64,000 nt of DNA from Pseudoips prasinana (GCA_951640165.1 OX621255.1:27316001-27380000), one strand, 5' to 3'; shown: positions 8,901-20,379, counted from the first letter of the stretch. Numbers and translations: made by a program. The notes: a model not told the origin generated them from the sequence alone.

Positions 8901-9388
8901 GGATATACCGTAAAGTTTATTAAATGTGGGAATAGTTAGAATAGTGCTTGTAAAAGTAAAGAAAATAGATGTAATAATGTAATGTAAAAGTTATATTAAT
9001 TTTAGACATGTCACTGCTCAACTTATTAGTGCCAATTTCCCAACAATAGACGGGAAAAGTTTTAATGTAAAAAAATGGACTACTCAACAGTTTCTTTTGG
9101 GAACTTCCGATTGCAATGTTGTGTAATTTTTGAGTTATTTTCCCGCAACATTGCTCTTGTTTGTAGTATTTCTGGGAAAGTTTGCAACAAAGTGTTATTA
9201 TGAAATTTTCAGCACACGAGTTATTTGTCGATATCATTTATGGGTTTTCGTCTTATTTCACACTGAATTAACGTCTAACTTATGTTAGATATTAATTTAC
9301 TATATTGGGTAGACGTTTACAGTTGTTAAAGTTTTATATATTAGACAGTGACTTCTAAGATGTCTTCTGTTTTTTGTTTATGAATTTA
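8901..9388. other. Unassigned AT-rich stretch
   Basis: A 105-codon open frame at 8920-9237 on the minus strand has no domain, low complexity and no supporting context. I see no repeat or regulatory motif. Confidence 0.4.
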
Positions 9389-9568
9389 CTAGCTGTGCCG
9401 CGCGGTTTCACCTGCGTTAAACGTAATGAATTATATATGTATTATTCGGATATATTACTACAAAATTGCATTAAAATGCGTTCCGTAGTATTAGCGTGAA
9501 AGAGTAACAATTCATACATTCATGCATCCATACTGACATACTTTCGCATTTATAATATTAGCGGGACA
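9389..9568 (-). mobile_element. Short Helitron H3
   Basis: On the minus strand it ends with a cgcggcacagc-like terminus and CTAG at 9392-9389. The 5' side carries cgcatttataatattagcgg (plus-strand view), matching the aaaggcgaaagtttg start of the family. The hairpin pair is imperfect. Confidence 0.6.
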
Positions 9569-10259
9569 TCATACTCAAATCTAACATTTTAAACTTAAGG
9601 TAATTGCGTTAAACTTTAAATACCAGATTAACTATAAACCAGGTTTGGAGATAAAAAAATTGTAGGGTTATGATTTTTCCTATAGGCATAGGCCGACTGT
9701 GCTAGGCTAAGCAGCCCAAAAATAAAACAAATTGCACGACCATCCTGCTATAGACTTGCCGCGCGCTTATGGTCAAGGTTGTATAGTAGTCTATGTCTGC
9801 TTGTCGTAAGAAACAATTGACAGGGTCCAAGAAGGATGATGTCGGAAAGTATGAGCTACATATGCATATGCAAATTTTAATTACATGTATGAATATTTTT
9901 CGCTGCAAAGTACACCCACCATGTTCCTCAATTAATCGGAAGTGGTGTTCGATACTAAGTGGGTTGATATTGCTAACATGTTACTGGGAATTAGCGATAA
10001 GTTGTTAAGTAACTTACCGGTATATGAGGAAATTCTATCTACACATAAATAGTGTAGTATGTATAATGTGAACTCCAATTCTCCTTTGAAATTGAACAAC
10101 TTGTAGAGTATTAATTTACAAAGTTTATATAACAATTTTTAATACACCAATCGGCGAATGATTTTAAAATTGTAGTCACAATTTTGTCAGTGTTTCAACA
10201 AAGCACATTGCCCAAAACAAAAAAGCGATAGATTTTTAAATTTTTTAGTTAAAAATATA
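9569..10259. other. Unassigned stretch
   Basis: No repeat family, RNA gene or credible coding region was recognised. Short open frames here overlap on both strands and lack domains. Confidence 0.4.
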
Positions 10260-10299
10260 ATCATCATCATCATATCACTGCTGGACAAAGGCCTCTAAA
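10260..10299 (-). mobile_element. RTE retrotransposon 3' tip
   Basis: The string atcatcatcatcatatcact followed by gctggacaaaggcctc is the reverse complement of the RTE tail (ggcctttgtccagcagtgg ... atgatgatg) seen in longer copies such as 35459-35856. Confidence 0.55.
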
Positions 10300-10869
10300 A
10301 ATATAATAATTTAACAAAACTTATTTTAGATTTATGGATAAGTACAGTGACTATATAAATATATATAATTTAAAGGTTTGTACTCATAGCGATATCTCTC
10401 AATTTAAGATTCTTCAGTAATTTGGTCTCTGTGAGTGGACCTGATAGCAATGACTGCAATAGGACTTGTGATAATCTCGTTAAAAATTATACTATAGGTA
10501 GGTATTTACCTTAATTAAGAATGGTCTCAAATACTACAATACGCTTGGATTTTTAAATAAAGTCACCAAAGCTATTCGAGTAGAGTTACGGCTCAGGAGC
10601 TGGCATGTGTGTTGCAAGCGCAATACGCTACAGCAACCACTTACTATCTGGTAGGCTCTATACTTAATCGTGGACTTGGTTCCTCTTTCTTAATACATGT
10701 AGGTCGTTACGTAAACTAATGGACACCTCCGAAAATGGGCCTAAAACTTTTAGCCGAATTCTGAGCGGACTCGATTCCCATCGCCACACTCTATCGACAT
10801 GCTAGAAAGAAGATTCCTTGAAAAGGTTACTGACTAACTTTCGCATTAATAATATTAGTGGGACATCAT
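10300..10869. other. Mostly unassigned, Helitron tip at the end
   Basis: Near 10836-10869 the string cgcattaataatattagtgg followed by gacatcat matches the outer end of the H3 Helitron at 9545-9575. The rest has no recognisable feature. Confidence 0.4.
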
Positions 10870-11734
10870 ATCGTCCCCGTAGTTGGAAAACTAAATAAGT
10901 CCGATTTTGGCGATTTTGACTTTTTCCTATTTTCAAAACACCTATATCATGCCGCATATTTGAGCCTTACAGGCATTTTCATATCTTATTCCGTTCCAAA
11001 GATATAGCCATTTTTGTCAGACAGGTCATGACAGATGGAATAATAAATATCTTCATACAAACACATTTTTTTTAAAGGAAAAATAAATAACTCAGTAAAT
11101 AAATCAATAACTGTGGTCAATGACAAGATGAATGTCGAATAAGTTAAATAACTTGAGTTGTTGAATTTTTCCTCAACTTAAAAATTCTTTTACAAAACTA
11201 ACTTAGTTCTAGGAAAACTAAATAACTCTATTTATTTAATTCTGCTATTCAGAATTCTGATAAAACGTATCTAATTTATAAATAGTTGATGTTATTCATT
11301 TCTTCTACAACAAGATAAAGATTAATTATAAGATGCTAGGCAAATAAAATTAAATAAATTAAGCTGTCATGAGAGGAAATCAGAGGGTCAAGTCCCATTT
11401 CCGGTATCAAACCAATGCCACCTTTAATAGATGAAGAACCTTTTTCTGATTCTGGATCTACATGGATTCCGGACACAGAAGAAGAACATAAAAACGAAAC
11501 TTAGTTCAATATTTCATTGGATAAGAAGAAAAAAAGAGTAAAGAGATTTGAATGAATAAACCCCATTTTGTCGAGAGATTCTGAAGATGAAACAAGTAAT
11601 ATTATAACAACTCGAGCTATTATTGAAACCCTTATTGAACAAGTCTCACCGGGTTACCCTGAAAAAGAATCATGGAACACAATATTTCGCTGAGACAACA
11701 GATTCAGAAATAGAAACTGAAAATAAGGAAATAG

Positions 11735-14137
11735 AAACCGGGGTGCTAAAAACCCCCGGTAGACGCCGTTTTACCAAAACCGACATCCTCTGGCCCAGGC
11801 AACATATAACACTCGCATTCTGCGGATCAACGAGAAGATCATCGAACTGTAGGAAGAACTGAGCAGGTTACATTGGGATATCATAAAATTGTCTCAAGTC
11901 CGAAGAGAGGAGGAGGACACGATAATCCTAAAATCCGGGAACCTGCTCTATTTCCGGAACCAACGGCGACCAACTTTCCCAATGTGGTGTCACCTTGGGA
12001 CAAACACTTGGGACAACGTAGTCAAAATCGAGAGTGTGTCGATTAGGGTAGCATAACTTATTCTCAGAATTACCAAGCGGTATTCGTTGAAGGTAATACA
12101 GGTATGCGCGCCGACTTCGACGAACTCCGACGATGAGGTTGAGGATATATCAAGAGCCATACATAGCTCTAAAAACGTTTTCACTGTGGTAATTTGTGGA
12201 CTTTGACGCGAATCTGGGCAAACGATTCGGAAATCGGCTGAGAGTGGGGCAATTTGGAACTGGAGACCGGAACCCCCGGGGCCAAATGTTGGCCGACTTC
12301 ATGGAGATGGAGGAACTCTTGATGATGAATTCCTTATTCAGAAAGTCGGATCACCGCAAATGGACCTTATCTTGTCGATGAGACGACAGATGTTCAATGT
12401 GGATAAAACCGGCAGCGATCACAGACTGGTGAGAGGCTCATTGAACCTTAATGTCAAGTTGCAGAGGTCCCGACTGATAAAATCTACGCTCCGATCTTTA
12501 CCTATGCACGTCCAAAACCCCGAACCATTTCAGCTGTAATTGCAAAACCGTTTCGAATGCCTAGCACTAGGTAATCTAATCTTATAGGTACATTACAAAC
12601 ATATAATAGACGGACACAAATTACATCCAGGCTCAGAACAACTATTTATGGGTCACAAAAATAGCTGTCCGGCGCGGGATTCAAACCCGCGACACGAAGC
12701 GGCGAGGCGACTGTCTCAGCCACCACGCCACACATGCAGTCAAGTGGACTCATACTACGACAAGCTTGTAGAAGCTGTCCATACGGCTGGGTCTAAAGTC
12801 TTCAAGGCCCGCCGTACAACCAGAACTAAAAAGATCTCTGACTTTACCCTGCAACTTATAGAAGAAAGACGGATAATGGTTCTGAACCCCTCAGATGATG
12901 CTACCAGATACCGGCGGCTCAACAGACAGATCTCAAAGTCTTTGACTCGCCTCACGCGTCAATTTAATACAATTAGTATTAAAGAGACCATCGAGCGGAA
13001 CAAAGGCTCTAAAGTGTCTCGGATCCCAGAGCACGACTAATCCGTCATTACACCGAAGACATCCTGGAAGTCAGCCTGTACGAGATTAGAATGGCTCTCA
13101 GACAACTTAAGAACAATACGGCGCTTGGTGAGGATGTAGTTACAGCAGGCCTTCTGAAGGCGGGTGGTACACCAATCCTACGGGCCCATCAGAACTTATT
13201 TAACTCCGTCGTACTAGATGGTCAAACTAACAACAACTCCACAAGTATGGCACAGAAGTGTGGTGGTGCTCTTCTTCAAAATGGGCGACAAAACCCTATT
13301 GAAGAATTATAGACCAACACTGCTGAGCCATGTTTACAAGTTGCTTTCGAGGGTCATTACGAATCGTCTCGCACGCAGGTTTGATGACTTCCAGCCTCCC
13401 GAACAAACTGGTTTCCGAAAAGGTTTTAGCACCATAGACCATGTGGTCTATGGTGGAGCATATGCTGGGACAAGTTGTGTAGAAGACCGAAAAGTATAAC
13501 AAGCCACTGTGTTTAGCGTTCGTGGATTATGAGAAAGCCTTTGATTCTATCGAAGCCTGGGCCGTGCTCAGGTCTCTCCAAAGGTGCCAAATCGACTACC
13601 GGTATATCGAGGTGTTAAAGTGTTTGTATGAAAACGCCACTATGTCACTGCGACACGGCTGGGCAGCGTTCGGGACGCTACGTAACATTTTCTCTTCCAA
13701 AATACCGCAGTTTCTCATGTCGAAAGTCTTCGACCAGTGTGTGTTGCCAGTGATGACTTACGAAACAGAGACGTGGTCGCTCACTATGGGCCTTATTAGA
13801 AGGCTCAAGGTCACCCCAAGAGCAATGGAGAGGGCTATGCTCGGAGTTTCCCTGCGGGATCGAATAAGAAGTTTCAAAATCCGCAGGCGAACCAAAGTCA
13901 CCGACATAGCCCGAAGAATTGCAAAACTGAAGTGGCAGTGGGCAGGGCACATAATTTGTAGACCCGACGACCGTTGGGGCAAAAAGGTTCTCAAGAGGCG
14001 ACCACGAACTGGAAGAGGAGAGAGCGTGGCCCCCTACAAGATGGGCCGATGATCTTGTGCGGGTCGCTGGAAGGCGCTGGGTGCGAATAGCGCAAGACCG
14101 GCAATTGTGGAGTTCGGCTGATATGATGATGATGATG
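11735..14137 (+). pseudogene. RTE-clade non-LTR retrotransposon, decayed
   Basis: This element would copy itself through RNA. An endonuclease part is legible at about 11800-12380: NTRILRINEK, WDIIKLSQVRREEED, QVCAPT and ICGDFDANLGKR, then GTGDRNPRGQMLADF and RKWTL. The reverse-transcriptase part follows at 13080-13680: YEIRMALRQLKNNTALGED, LFFKMGDKTLLKNYRPTLLS, PEQTGFRKGFSTIDH and FVDYEKAFDSIEAW. The region expected to hold the catalytic YADD box is deleted near 13690-13720, where the frame jumps to the C-terminal KVFDQCVLPVMTYETETWSL. The 3' end has the ATG-repeat tail. Several stops and frameshifts break it, and a SINE-B lies within at 12558-12743. The RTE assignment rests on family motifs I recognise. 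The exact 5' end is uncertain. Confidence 0.85.
12558..12743 (-). mobile_element. SINE-B inserted in the RTE copy
   Basis: Reverse-complement SINE-B: the tail (cactaggtaatctaatct) is at the left and the tRNA-like head (ggcgaggcgactgtctcagc, then cacgccacacatgcag) at the right. The B-box region reads cgggattcaaacccgcgac on the plus strand. The RTE protein sequence resumes at QVDSYYDKLVEAVHTAG just beyond, so the SINE is younger than the RTE copy. Confidence 0.85.
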
Positions 14138-15000
14138 TTTATTGTTTAAGTTTGTGGCATGATAAGTATCTGATAACAATACACCTTTTCTAAACTTTTC
14201 TATTTATTGCTTAATGTAACTTTATTAATTAACTAATACAGCGTTTATTTCATATGAGACCAACAAAAGTCAAAAAATATCAAAGTAATAATAACATACA
14301 AAGCCACTAAATTTTACATTTGAAAATATTTCGAGTATGATAAATTCAATAACTGCACTTATTCCACCAAATTTTACTCTACCAAATGTATTTACCTTGT
14401 AGGAAAACTAAATAAATAGCCGAAATAAGTAGCTAAATGCAGTTAGGTTATAAAAACAGTTGTGGCAAAATTAAACAACTTGATTTTTTATTTGTTATTT
14501 AGTTATAGTTAAATATAGAGTTCAGTTTGTCAAAGCATAATGTGAAAGGTTATCAGGTCCACAAAATATAAAATTGCCGACATCAAAATTGTCTCACATT
14601 TTCTTACAAATGTACATTAACTAAAAAAAAAAACACTAAATCGCGTTTATCTCAGAACTACAAAATCAGAGTTATTTAGTTTTCCAACTACGGGGACGAT
14701 ATTTAAAACTAATATTGTAAATTTAACCTAATTGTGTTAAAATAACTATATATGCCAGAAGTAATATAAATAGTGGACCTAACTTAAGGAGCTTAATTTA
14801 ACAATGAAAGTAACTTGTAACACATCAACATACAAAATACAGAAGAAAGGTAAATTTCCCATATAAGAATAAGATCCTCTTAACTGCCTATAAATTTGCA
14901 AAAGACAAAACTGGCAATCGTGGTCAACCTCTTGATGACAATAAAGTGATATGATTTTTTAATGTCTTGCTGGCGTAATATGTTTCACAACACTCCGTTA

Positions 15001-15274
15001 AAATAAAATAAAATACAAAAAAGGTTTTTATTCACGTAGACTTTAAAAAAGCGCTTCTAAATAGTCAGAACATGTTTGTAATGATATAGTTGTATACATT
15101 ATTATTTCTAGTAACATAGATATTTATGTACTTACACATTGTATGTATGAAAACATATATAAAAATAATTTTATAATAGCAATGATATTTACCTAGCTCG
15201 TGTCAAGTTATTGTCAAGAGATTATGTTTAAGTTTAATTATCAAGTTTAAGTCTAATATTTTTACTACATATTG
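15001..15274 (-). repeat. Dispersed repeat E, copy 2
   Basis: The A-rich end aaaataaaataaaatacaaa is followed by ggtttttattcacgtagact and ttctaaatagtcagaacatg, the reverse complement of the copy at 6046-6310. Confidence 0.65.
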
Positions 15275-15550
15275 TCAATGGTTCTGTCTATATTAAGGTA
15301 TTATTATACGTTACCGTAGAGTGCTAGACCTAGGGTTTATATTTTGTTTTCTAGATAATAGAATTAAAACAAACAAAAAGTTTTCACACGTGACACGAGA
15401 CATTGAGTTACGTCAGCGAAATTGCGGTAAACGTGTTACACTATAATATCATACAACACCTACCTCCGAGGATTACATCCGTGGTGACAGTTTCGTGTAA
15501 AACTAGCACAATGTTTAGCTACAATCTATACCGTATATACCGTATATTTA

Positions 15551-15810
15551 TAATAATAATATAATAATATCTAGGGACAATGTCACACAGATCATCCTAG
15601 CCCCAACTAAGCAAAGCTTGTACTATGGGTACCAGGCGACGATATACATACTTATATAGATAAATAAATACTTAAATACATAGAAAACATCCATGACTCA
15701 GAAACAAATATTCGTGCTCATCACACAAATATTTGCACTTACCGGGATTTGAACCCAGGACCACCAGCTTCGTAGGCAGGAGCACTACCAACTAGGCTAC
15801 GGTGACCGTC
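15551..15810 (-). mobile_element. SINE-A (tRNA-derived), full copy
   Basis: The tail gacaatgtcacacagatcat lies at the left and the tRNA-like head at the right (ccaccagcttcgtaggcagg, ending gctacggtgaccgtc). The B box is gggatttgaacccagg on the plus strand. At about 260 bp this matches 48938-49190 in length. Confidence 0.85.
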
Positions 15811-15930
15811 AATTATATTATAATTTGCTGGAGATTTTACAACGGCAATAACTATTTTGAGCCGTGTGCTTTCTGGCCTACATAAAATAACAGGGTCACC
15901 CCATACTATAGACGGGATGCACACCGGCAC

Positions 15931-16510
15931 GTACTAGTGCAGTGGCGCGCGCGTGGCTGGAGTTACTAAACGCGCGCCAGTGTGCCGTCGGTGCCATCCT
16001 GCCTCACCTCGAGGCCTGGGTGAGAAGAAGGAGAGGTTGCGTCACCTACAGACTGACTCAGATACTCACCGGACACGGGTCTTTCGGTGATTATCTAAGC
16101 CGGATTGGCTGAGAAGCGACGACACCATGTAACCATTGCGGAAGCGACCATGACTCTGCCCAGCTCACGCTGAAGGAGTGCCCGGTCTGGGAGGCCGAGA
16201 TATGAGTCCTGATCGCTGAGTTCGGGCGGGTCTTTCGTCGCCAGCAGTTGTGTATGCATTGGTGGCTGGCGACTCCAGCAAATGGGACGCCGTGGTCCCC
16301 TTCTGTGAGGCAGTCATGCTTCAGAAGGAGGCCGATTCCACTCGAAAACTGAGGTAGCGTCGGGGCGGTGGCAGCAGCCGGTTGCCCAACACCCCTCGCG
16401 CTGCGGTGGGAGTATGAGAAATATCCTCTACTGCCGTCACGTGAAAGCAGCTTCAGGAAGACGGCGATCTGTTTGTGACGCAGTTGCTCTGCCGGACTGG
16501 CAGAAGTCAG
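15931..16510 (+). pseudogene. R1-clade retrotransposon ORF2 C-terminus
   Basis: A plus-strand frame near 15975-16200 reads AVGAILPHLEAWVRRRRGC, LTQILTGHGSFGDYLSRIG and, after one stop, a zinc-knuckle-like CNHCGSDHDSAQLTLKEC. This set and order is typical of the C-terminal CCHC region of R1-type non-LTR retrotransposons, which follows the reverse transcriptase and helps target binding. Later residues are frameshifted (WLATPANGTPWSP). It is 5'-truncated at about 15930, next to a SINE-A. It is not functional. Confidence 0.75.
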
Positions 16511-16514
16511 CAAT

Positions 16515-16700
16515 AGGGGAGGTGAATCCAGAGCCCTCTAGGGTACATGAATTCTGAAACATGGTGCAAAAGTGCTTTCCCGGGGCTTGCCAAGAGAAAT
16601 CCACGGCAGGTTAGGTTTAGTCAGTGCGAGTCCGACATACCCACCCGCAGACACTTTTCGCGGGTGGCGTGCGTAGGCATTCCTCCTGTCCTATCAAAAA
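16515..16700 (+). mobile_element. R1-type 3' tail with hairpin
   Basis: The block gtgcgagtccgacataccca followed by cccgcagacacttttcgcgggtgg forms a hairpin (cccgc/gcggg). The same tail occurs at 24825-25030 and 60585-60800. Here it directly follows the R1 C-terminal coding remnant, which ties the tail to that family. Confidence 0.65.
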
Positions 16701-16830
16701 AGGGCCACCCCATACTATCCCATGGGTGTAGTAAAAGGCGACTAAGGGAAACATCAGGTAGCCGGGCAGAAGCGCCACTTGTGTACCAGCTACAACCTAA
16801 CTGCGGTCGCCAACTCGCATGCCAAGGACG
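16701..16830 (+). repeat. Repeat block with gtaaaaggcgac core
   Basis: Shares gtagtaaaaggcgactaagg and aactgcggtcgccaactcgc with 63770-63890 and, as the reverse complement, with 27632-27800 and 59695-59830. It is probably a further piece of a LINE tail. No coding content. Confidence 0.55.
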
Positions 16831-17346
16831 ATGACTAAGACAAACCCTCCAAATGGCAACGTTAATAATAATAATAAAAATACAAAATAATATTGCTATC
16901 CCATATCGAAGCTAAGAAAAAAAATTATTCTACTTTGTTGCATTGGTCGTATCAACACACGGAAGACTTTTTGAAAATTGTTAGTTAAATGTTAGTTACC
17001 AAAATAGCTATAATAATTTAATTTATATACTTATCTTAAGCATGGTACCACACACTACATATTGTGTAATGTATTTAATTAAGGAAAACTCCTCACAAAA
17101 CAGGCCCCGCCTAGTGTGAGGTGTTTTTTGTAGTGCTAAATGGTGTAATGTCTGTCTTGTTTAATAAATAAATAATTATTATTATATAATAATAATATCA
17201 TTTATTTATAAAATATTAAAAAAAAAAAAAAAGTTTTTTTTATTTTTGACACCCACGAAATTTTATGGAATGGCCCTGTTATTCTTTCTGGGCCAGGCAC
17301 TATACGGCCGAGTTTTGTGTATATGTCATCGTATGTGTATACATAT
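16831..17346. other. Unassigned AT-rich stretch
   Basis: Contains a poly(A) run near 17219-17232 and TA-rich repeats. There is no recognised gene or element. Confidence 0.4.
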
Positions 17347-17722
17347 GACTGCCTCGTTGGTCTAGCGGTAGCGTGTTCAACCGCAGAAAATGAGGTCCTG
17401 GGTTCCAATCCCGGGTCGGGCCAATAAGTGATTTTGGGATTTTTCCTTAAAAAGAAATTTCTCAGTATCAGCCCGAAGTCTGGAAGTTGGCGGTATCACA
17501 CCCCCGTGCCTCGGAGAGCACGTAAAGCCGTCGGTCCTGTACCTGACCTCTTTCCGGTCGTGTCCCTAGTCGCCCCATCGGATCATGAGAGTGATGGAAT
17601 AGAAAGTGCCGCTGTGTTTGCGCACACACTTGTGCACTAAAATGTCCAGCGCAATTAGCTAATCTCCATTGAGAATGGCCGCCGTGTCCGAAATTCAGCC
17701 GGGCAGACATCATCATCATCAT
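17347..17722 (+). mobile_element. SINE-C (tRNA-derived), full copy
   Basis: The tRNA-like head gactgcctcgttggtctagc carries an A box, and gggttccaatcccgggtcgg a B box. The body includes cagcccgaagtctggaagtt, gagagcacgtaaagccgtcg and catcggatcatgagagtgat, and ends gggcagacatcatcatcatc. At about 375 bp it is the longest SINE here. Other copies: 28655-28925, 31639-32004, 36132-36497 and 61213-61575. The polymerase III promoter is inside the head. Confidence 0.85.
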
Positions 17723-18173
17723 ACATATGTTAGATTAAAATCAGTCTCGCGTAATTGTTAACTATCGAAAGAAAACTACAGACTTAATTGTGGCGCAGCG
17801 GTTAAGACAGTTACCTCGCCATTTCTTGTCCCGGGTTCGATTCCCGCACAAGGTAACTATTTGTGTAACCCATAAAAAGTTGTTCTTAATCTGAATATAC
17901 TTTGTGTCCTGCGCAATTGGCTAATCTTCATTGAGAATGGCCGCCGTGGCCGAAATTCGGCCGGGCAGACATCATCATCATCATACATATGTTAGATTAA
18001 AATCTGTCTCGCGTAATTGTTAACTATCGAAAGAAAACTACAGACTTAAATTGTGGCGCAGCGGTTAAGATAGTTACCTCGCCATTTCTTGTCCCGGGTT
18101 CGATTCCCGCACAAGGTAACTATTTGTGTCACCCATAAAAAGTTGTTCTTAATCTGAATATACTTTGTGTCCG
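17649..18173 (+). repeat. 262-bp tandem duplication joining SINE-C end and SINE-B head
   Basis: Unit 1 is 17649-17910 and unit 2 is 17911-18173. Each begins gcgcaatt (the last part of SINE-C), passes the CAT repeat and catatgttagattaaaatc, and ends with the head of SINE-B up to tactttgtgtcc. Identity between units is about 97 percent by eye. Unequal exchange or replication slippage is the likely cause. Confidence 0.9.
17786..17910 (+). mobile_element. SINE-B head, first duplicate (3' part missing)
   Basis: The head ttgtggcgcagcggttaaga and B box gggttcgattcccgc are intact. The copy ends after tactttgtgtcc where the tandem unit restarts. Confidence 0.8.
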
Positions 18174-18245
18174 TGAATTATATGTTTGTAAAGTACCCCG
18201 GGACGCAGAGATTCAAGCCCCTAATGCGGGCGTTAACTTTGGGAA
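18051..18245 (+). mobile_element. SINE-B, second duplicate (complete)
   Basis: It has the same head as the 17786 copy and continues through atatgtttgtaaagtacccc to the tail aatgcgggcgttaactttgg. Confidence 0.85.
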
Positions 18246-19099
18246 AAAAAAAGCATGCTTTTTACAATACTGTTTCAAAAATCTTATGATATAGGTAATT
18301 TAGGTTAGGATAGATTAGAACTGTGAATATTAAGGTGCGAAGCCAGCGAAGCGAGCGTGCCGCGGCAGCGACCGCCAAGCGCTAGATAAATGCATTAAAT
18401 TCTAAGCAGTATTAACAAACCAGTTCACAAACTTTCTACAGTTCACAATCTCGTGAGGATAAATTATAATGCAATTTTATTTGCAATGTTGCCCTGACGA
18501 ATACTTCATAAGCATAGGTTTTAAATAACCTTATAGCAGTGTGTTACAATTGGCAATTGTTGAAATTCATTAGATGAAAACTTATTATAATTATGACATA
18601 ATTTCGAAAACATTCCTTATCATAAAGAAATAATATCTAAATAGATTCAATAACTACGGAGAAATCGTGAAACGGATAGGCATGCAAAAATATAAAAACA
18701 TACAGTTGAATCTATAATCTATAATAATCCTTATTTAAAGTCGTTGACAAGGAAAAGTCAAGAAATCTTCAAGTAGATGCTGCTAATTATCACTACTTAT
18801 GTTAGCGAAACTATTAGCCGTTAGGCACAGTGCCAAATTCCGAAGAGGCGTGAAAACCGCTAATAGTATTTTCCAGTCCCAGAATTAAATTCGAGACCTT
18901 ACGAGAAGCAAACACAAATTCTATCCCAAAACCACTGAAACGCAAGCCCAGAACCAAAATGTTTAAAGGTCTTTCATCTAATAACGTAACCAAATTACTT
19001 TTGCAATCTTGATTTTAATTCGCTGATAACATTACTGGCAACATGAATGAAGTTTATTCAAAAAACTGCATATTCTATTAGTACTACTATAATACATTT
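18246..19099. other. Unassigned stretch
   Basis: A short GC-rich patch (gcgaagccagcgaagcgagc, near 18335-18380) stands out from AT-rich surroundings. No element or gene was recognised. Confidence 0.4.
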
Positions 19100-19325
19100 A
19101 AGTTCGGCATTAAAGCACCGAGACACGCAGTCAGTCCATAGATGGGTGAGCGTTAAAGTGGTTTATTTTACCAGTATCTTCGTGCTTCAGAGGGCACGTT
19201 TGAAGTAAGCCCCAGTTGTAGTCATTAGACTACAACTGGGGCTTTTTATGAGCCATGTCAGAGGCCTACTGCTCGGTTTTACCACTCTGACAATAGGGCA
19301 ACCACTGCCCACACGAGAAACAAAG
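19100..19325 (+). mobile_element. 5S-rRNA-like SINE, copy 1
   Basis: The segment gtcagtccatagatgggtga with upstream ttaaagcaccg resembles the 3' half of 5S rRNA, including the C-box region (gatgggtgacc in true 5S). The body continues gtggtttattttaccagtat, a 17-bp hairpin, and atgagccatgtcagaggcct to accactgcccacacgag. The same head-body order is at 46521-47062. A 5S-derived promoter would make it a SINE3-type element. The head here is more degraded than in the second copy. Confidence 0.55.
19207..19244. repeat. 17-bp perfect hairpin in the 5S-like SINE
   Basis: Bases 19207-19223 (aagccccagttgtagtc) pair with 19228-19244 around the loop atta, followed by a T run. Confidence 0.9.
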
Positions 19326-19359
19326 AAATAATGACTAGTTTTTTGGGATAGTGGTTACA

Positions 19360-19510
19360 AACCCATCCCGTGGGGTGCATAGAAATTGTACGAGGGAATA
19401 CCTACCAGAGAACGGGCAGCAATGTTTTCTGTGAACTATGACCATCAATCTGGCTTATCCCCCATTCTTTGTCCAGCCGTGGACTTACTTTGGCTGGTAT
19501 ATAGTATAAT
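19360..19510 (+). repeat. Repeat T (RTE-tailed non-autonomous element), copy
   Basis: Shares cccatcccgtggggtgcata, gggaatacctaccagagaac and gggcagca with 38775-39012, 49875-50065 and 35995-36640. Copies end in ttgtccagcngtgg, as RTE does. Confidence 0.6.
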
Positions 19511-20126
19511 ACATAACATTTTTCTTTGCCATACAATGTCTATGTATCTCGCTGAAAGACGAAATCACTTATATTTTTTTAGTTTTTAACGAGGCGTTTA
19601 CGAGCCCTTTAGCAGGCTTTCACTGCGTCACCGGATAATAGAGGCAAGTGTGTACTCAAGCCATCTAGCAAATAAAACTATAAACTAAGTATCCGCGCTG
19701 GAGGATACTTCCTTTGGGGTTCAAACCTCGAGTCTGGGTGGTTTTAAGGATGTTTGGTGGAACAAGCCTCACATCCGATTGAGGTTAGGAAAGGGCATTT
19801 CATCTACATGAAAAGACAAAATCCCAACACATTAAACTGATACAAAACAAAACACATAAACAGTAGAACAACACTGATTCCTAGAAAACATACATCAGAC
19901 ATAAACATCTCGCCCCAAACTAATCTCATTGCAGTAAAATCTCAATAAATCCATACGTAACAGAATAATATACACAAGACCCTTTTAAACCGTCAATTTT
20001 GGGACCCAAATGAAAGGCCCAGAATGTTAACGTGTCATAAGAATGTGAATGTAAACCATGGGTTGAACAATGTAAAATAATTACGACATCAGTCCTGAAC
20101 ATAAACTAGAACCCAAACAGACAAAT
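19511..20126. other. Unassigned stretch
   Basis: Near 19695-19745 a tRNA-like gggttcaaacctcgagtctg might be a decayed SINE head, but no body match was found. Nothing else was recognised. Confidence 0.35.
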
Positions 20127-20379
20127 AACTTGCACGTTGTTCACTGTACGTAATTTTGTTCAGATTAAGTTGAATTCAATGTGATGTGACACAAAACGCG
20201 CTATTCTGTTTATTCAAAAATTTACCTCAACTCTAGCTTCAAATACAATTACAAGAAATAAATAAAAAGGCTTATTGTATATACTGTTTGTTACTCTTTC
20301 ACGCAAAAACTACGGAGCGGATTTTGAGGAAACTTTACAAGAAACCAAGATATTTTATGTACTTAAATCAAAACTACAA

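Larger units (their letters stand above)
10870..14700. mobile_element. Terminal-inverted-repeat DNA element, host of nested insertions
   Basis: The left end atcgtccccgtagttggaaa (extending to 29 matching bases, ...actaaataa) is found as the exact reverse complement at 14672-14700, and similarity continues for about 10 more bases. The motif ggaaaactaaataa also recurs inside at about 11213 and 14402, as subterminal repeats. Near 11410-11510 a broken plus-strand frame reads PPLIDEEPFSDSGSTWIPDT, an acidic segment that may be transposase-linked. Most of the 3.8 kb is an inserted RTE retrotransposon (about 11735-14137). A flanking AT/TAT duplication is possible. Superfamily is not identified. Confidence 0.65.

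Noticed and set aside
16091..16513. 140-codon minus-strand open frame
   Set aside because: It overlaps the R1 C-terminal remnant, whose plus-strand motifs (LTGHGSFGDYLSRIG, CNHCGSDHD) are convincing. The minus frame has no domain.
17347..17425. Possible tRNA gene
   Set aside because: A and B boxes are present but the sequence continues into a repeated body found five times, so it is the head of SINE-C. Other tRNA-like heads were treated in the same way.
19207..19250. Hairpin plus T run resembling a bacterial intrinsic terminator
   Set aside because: All context is eukaryotic mobile DNA, and the hairpin lies inside a SINE body. A role in polymerase III termination is possible but unproved.
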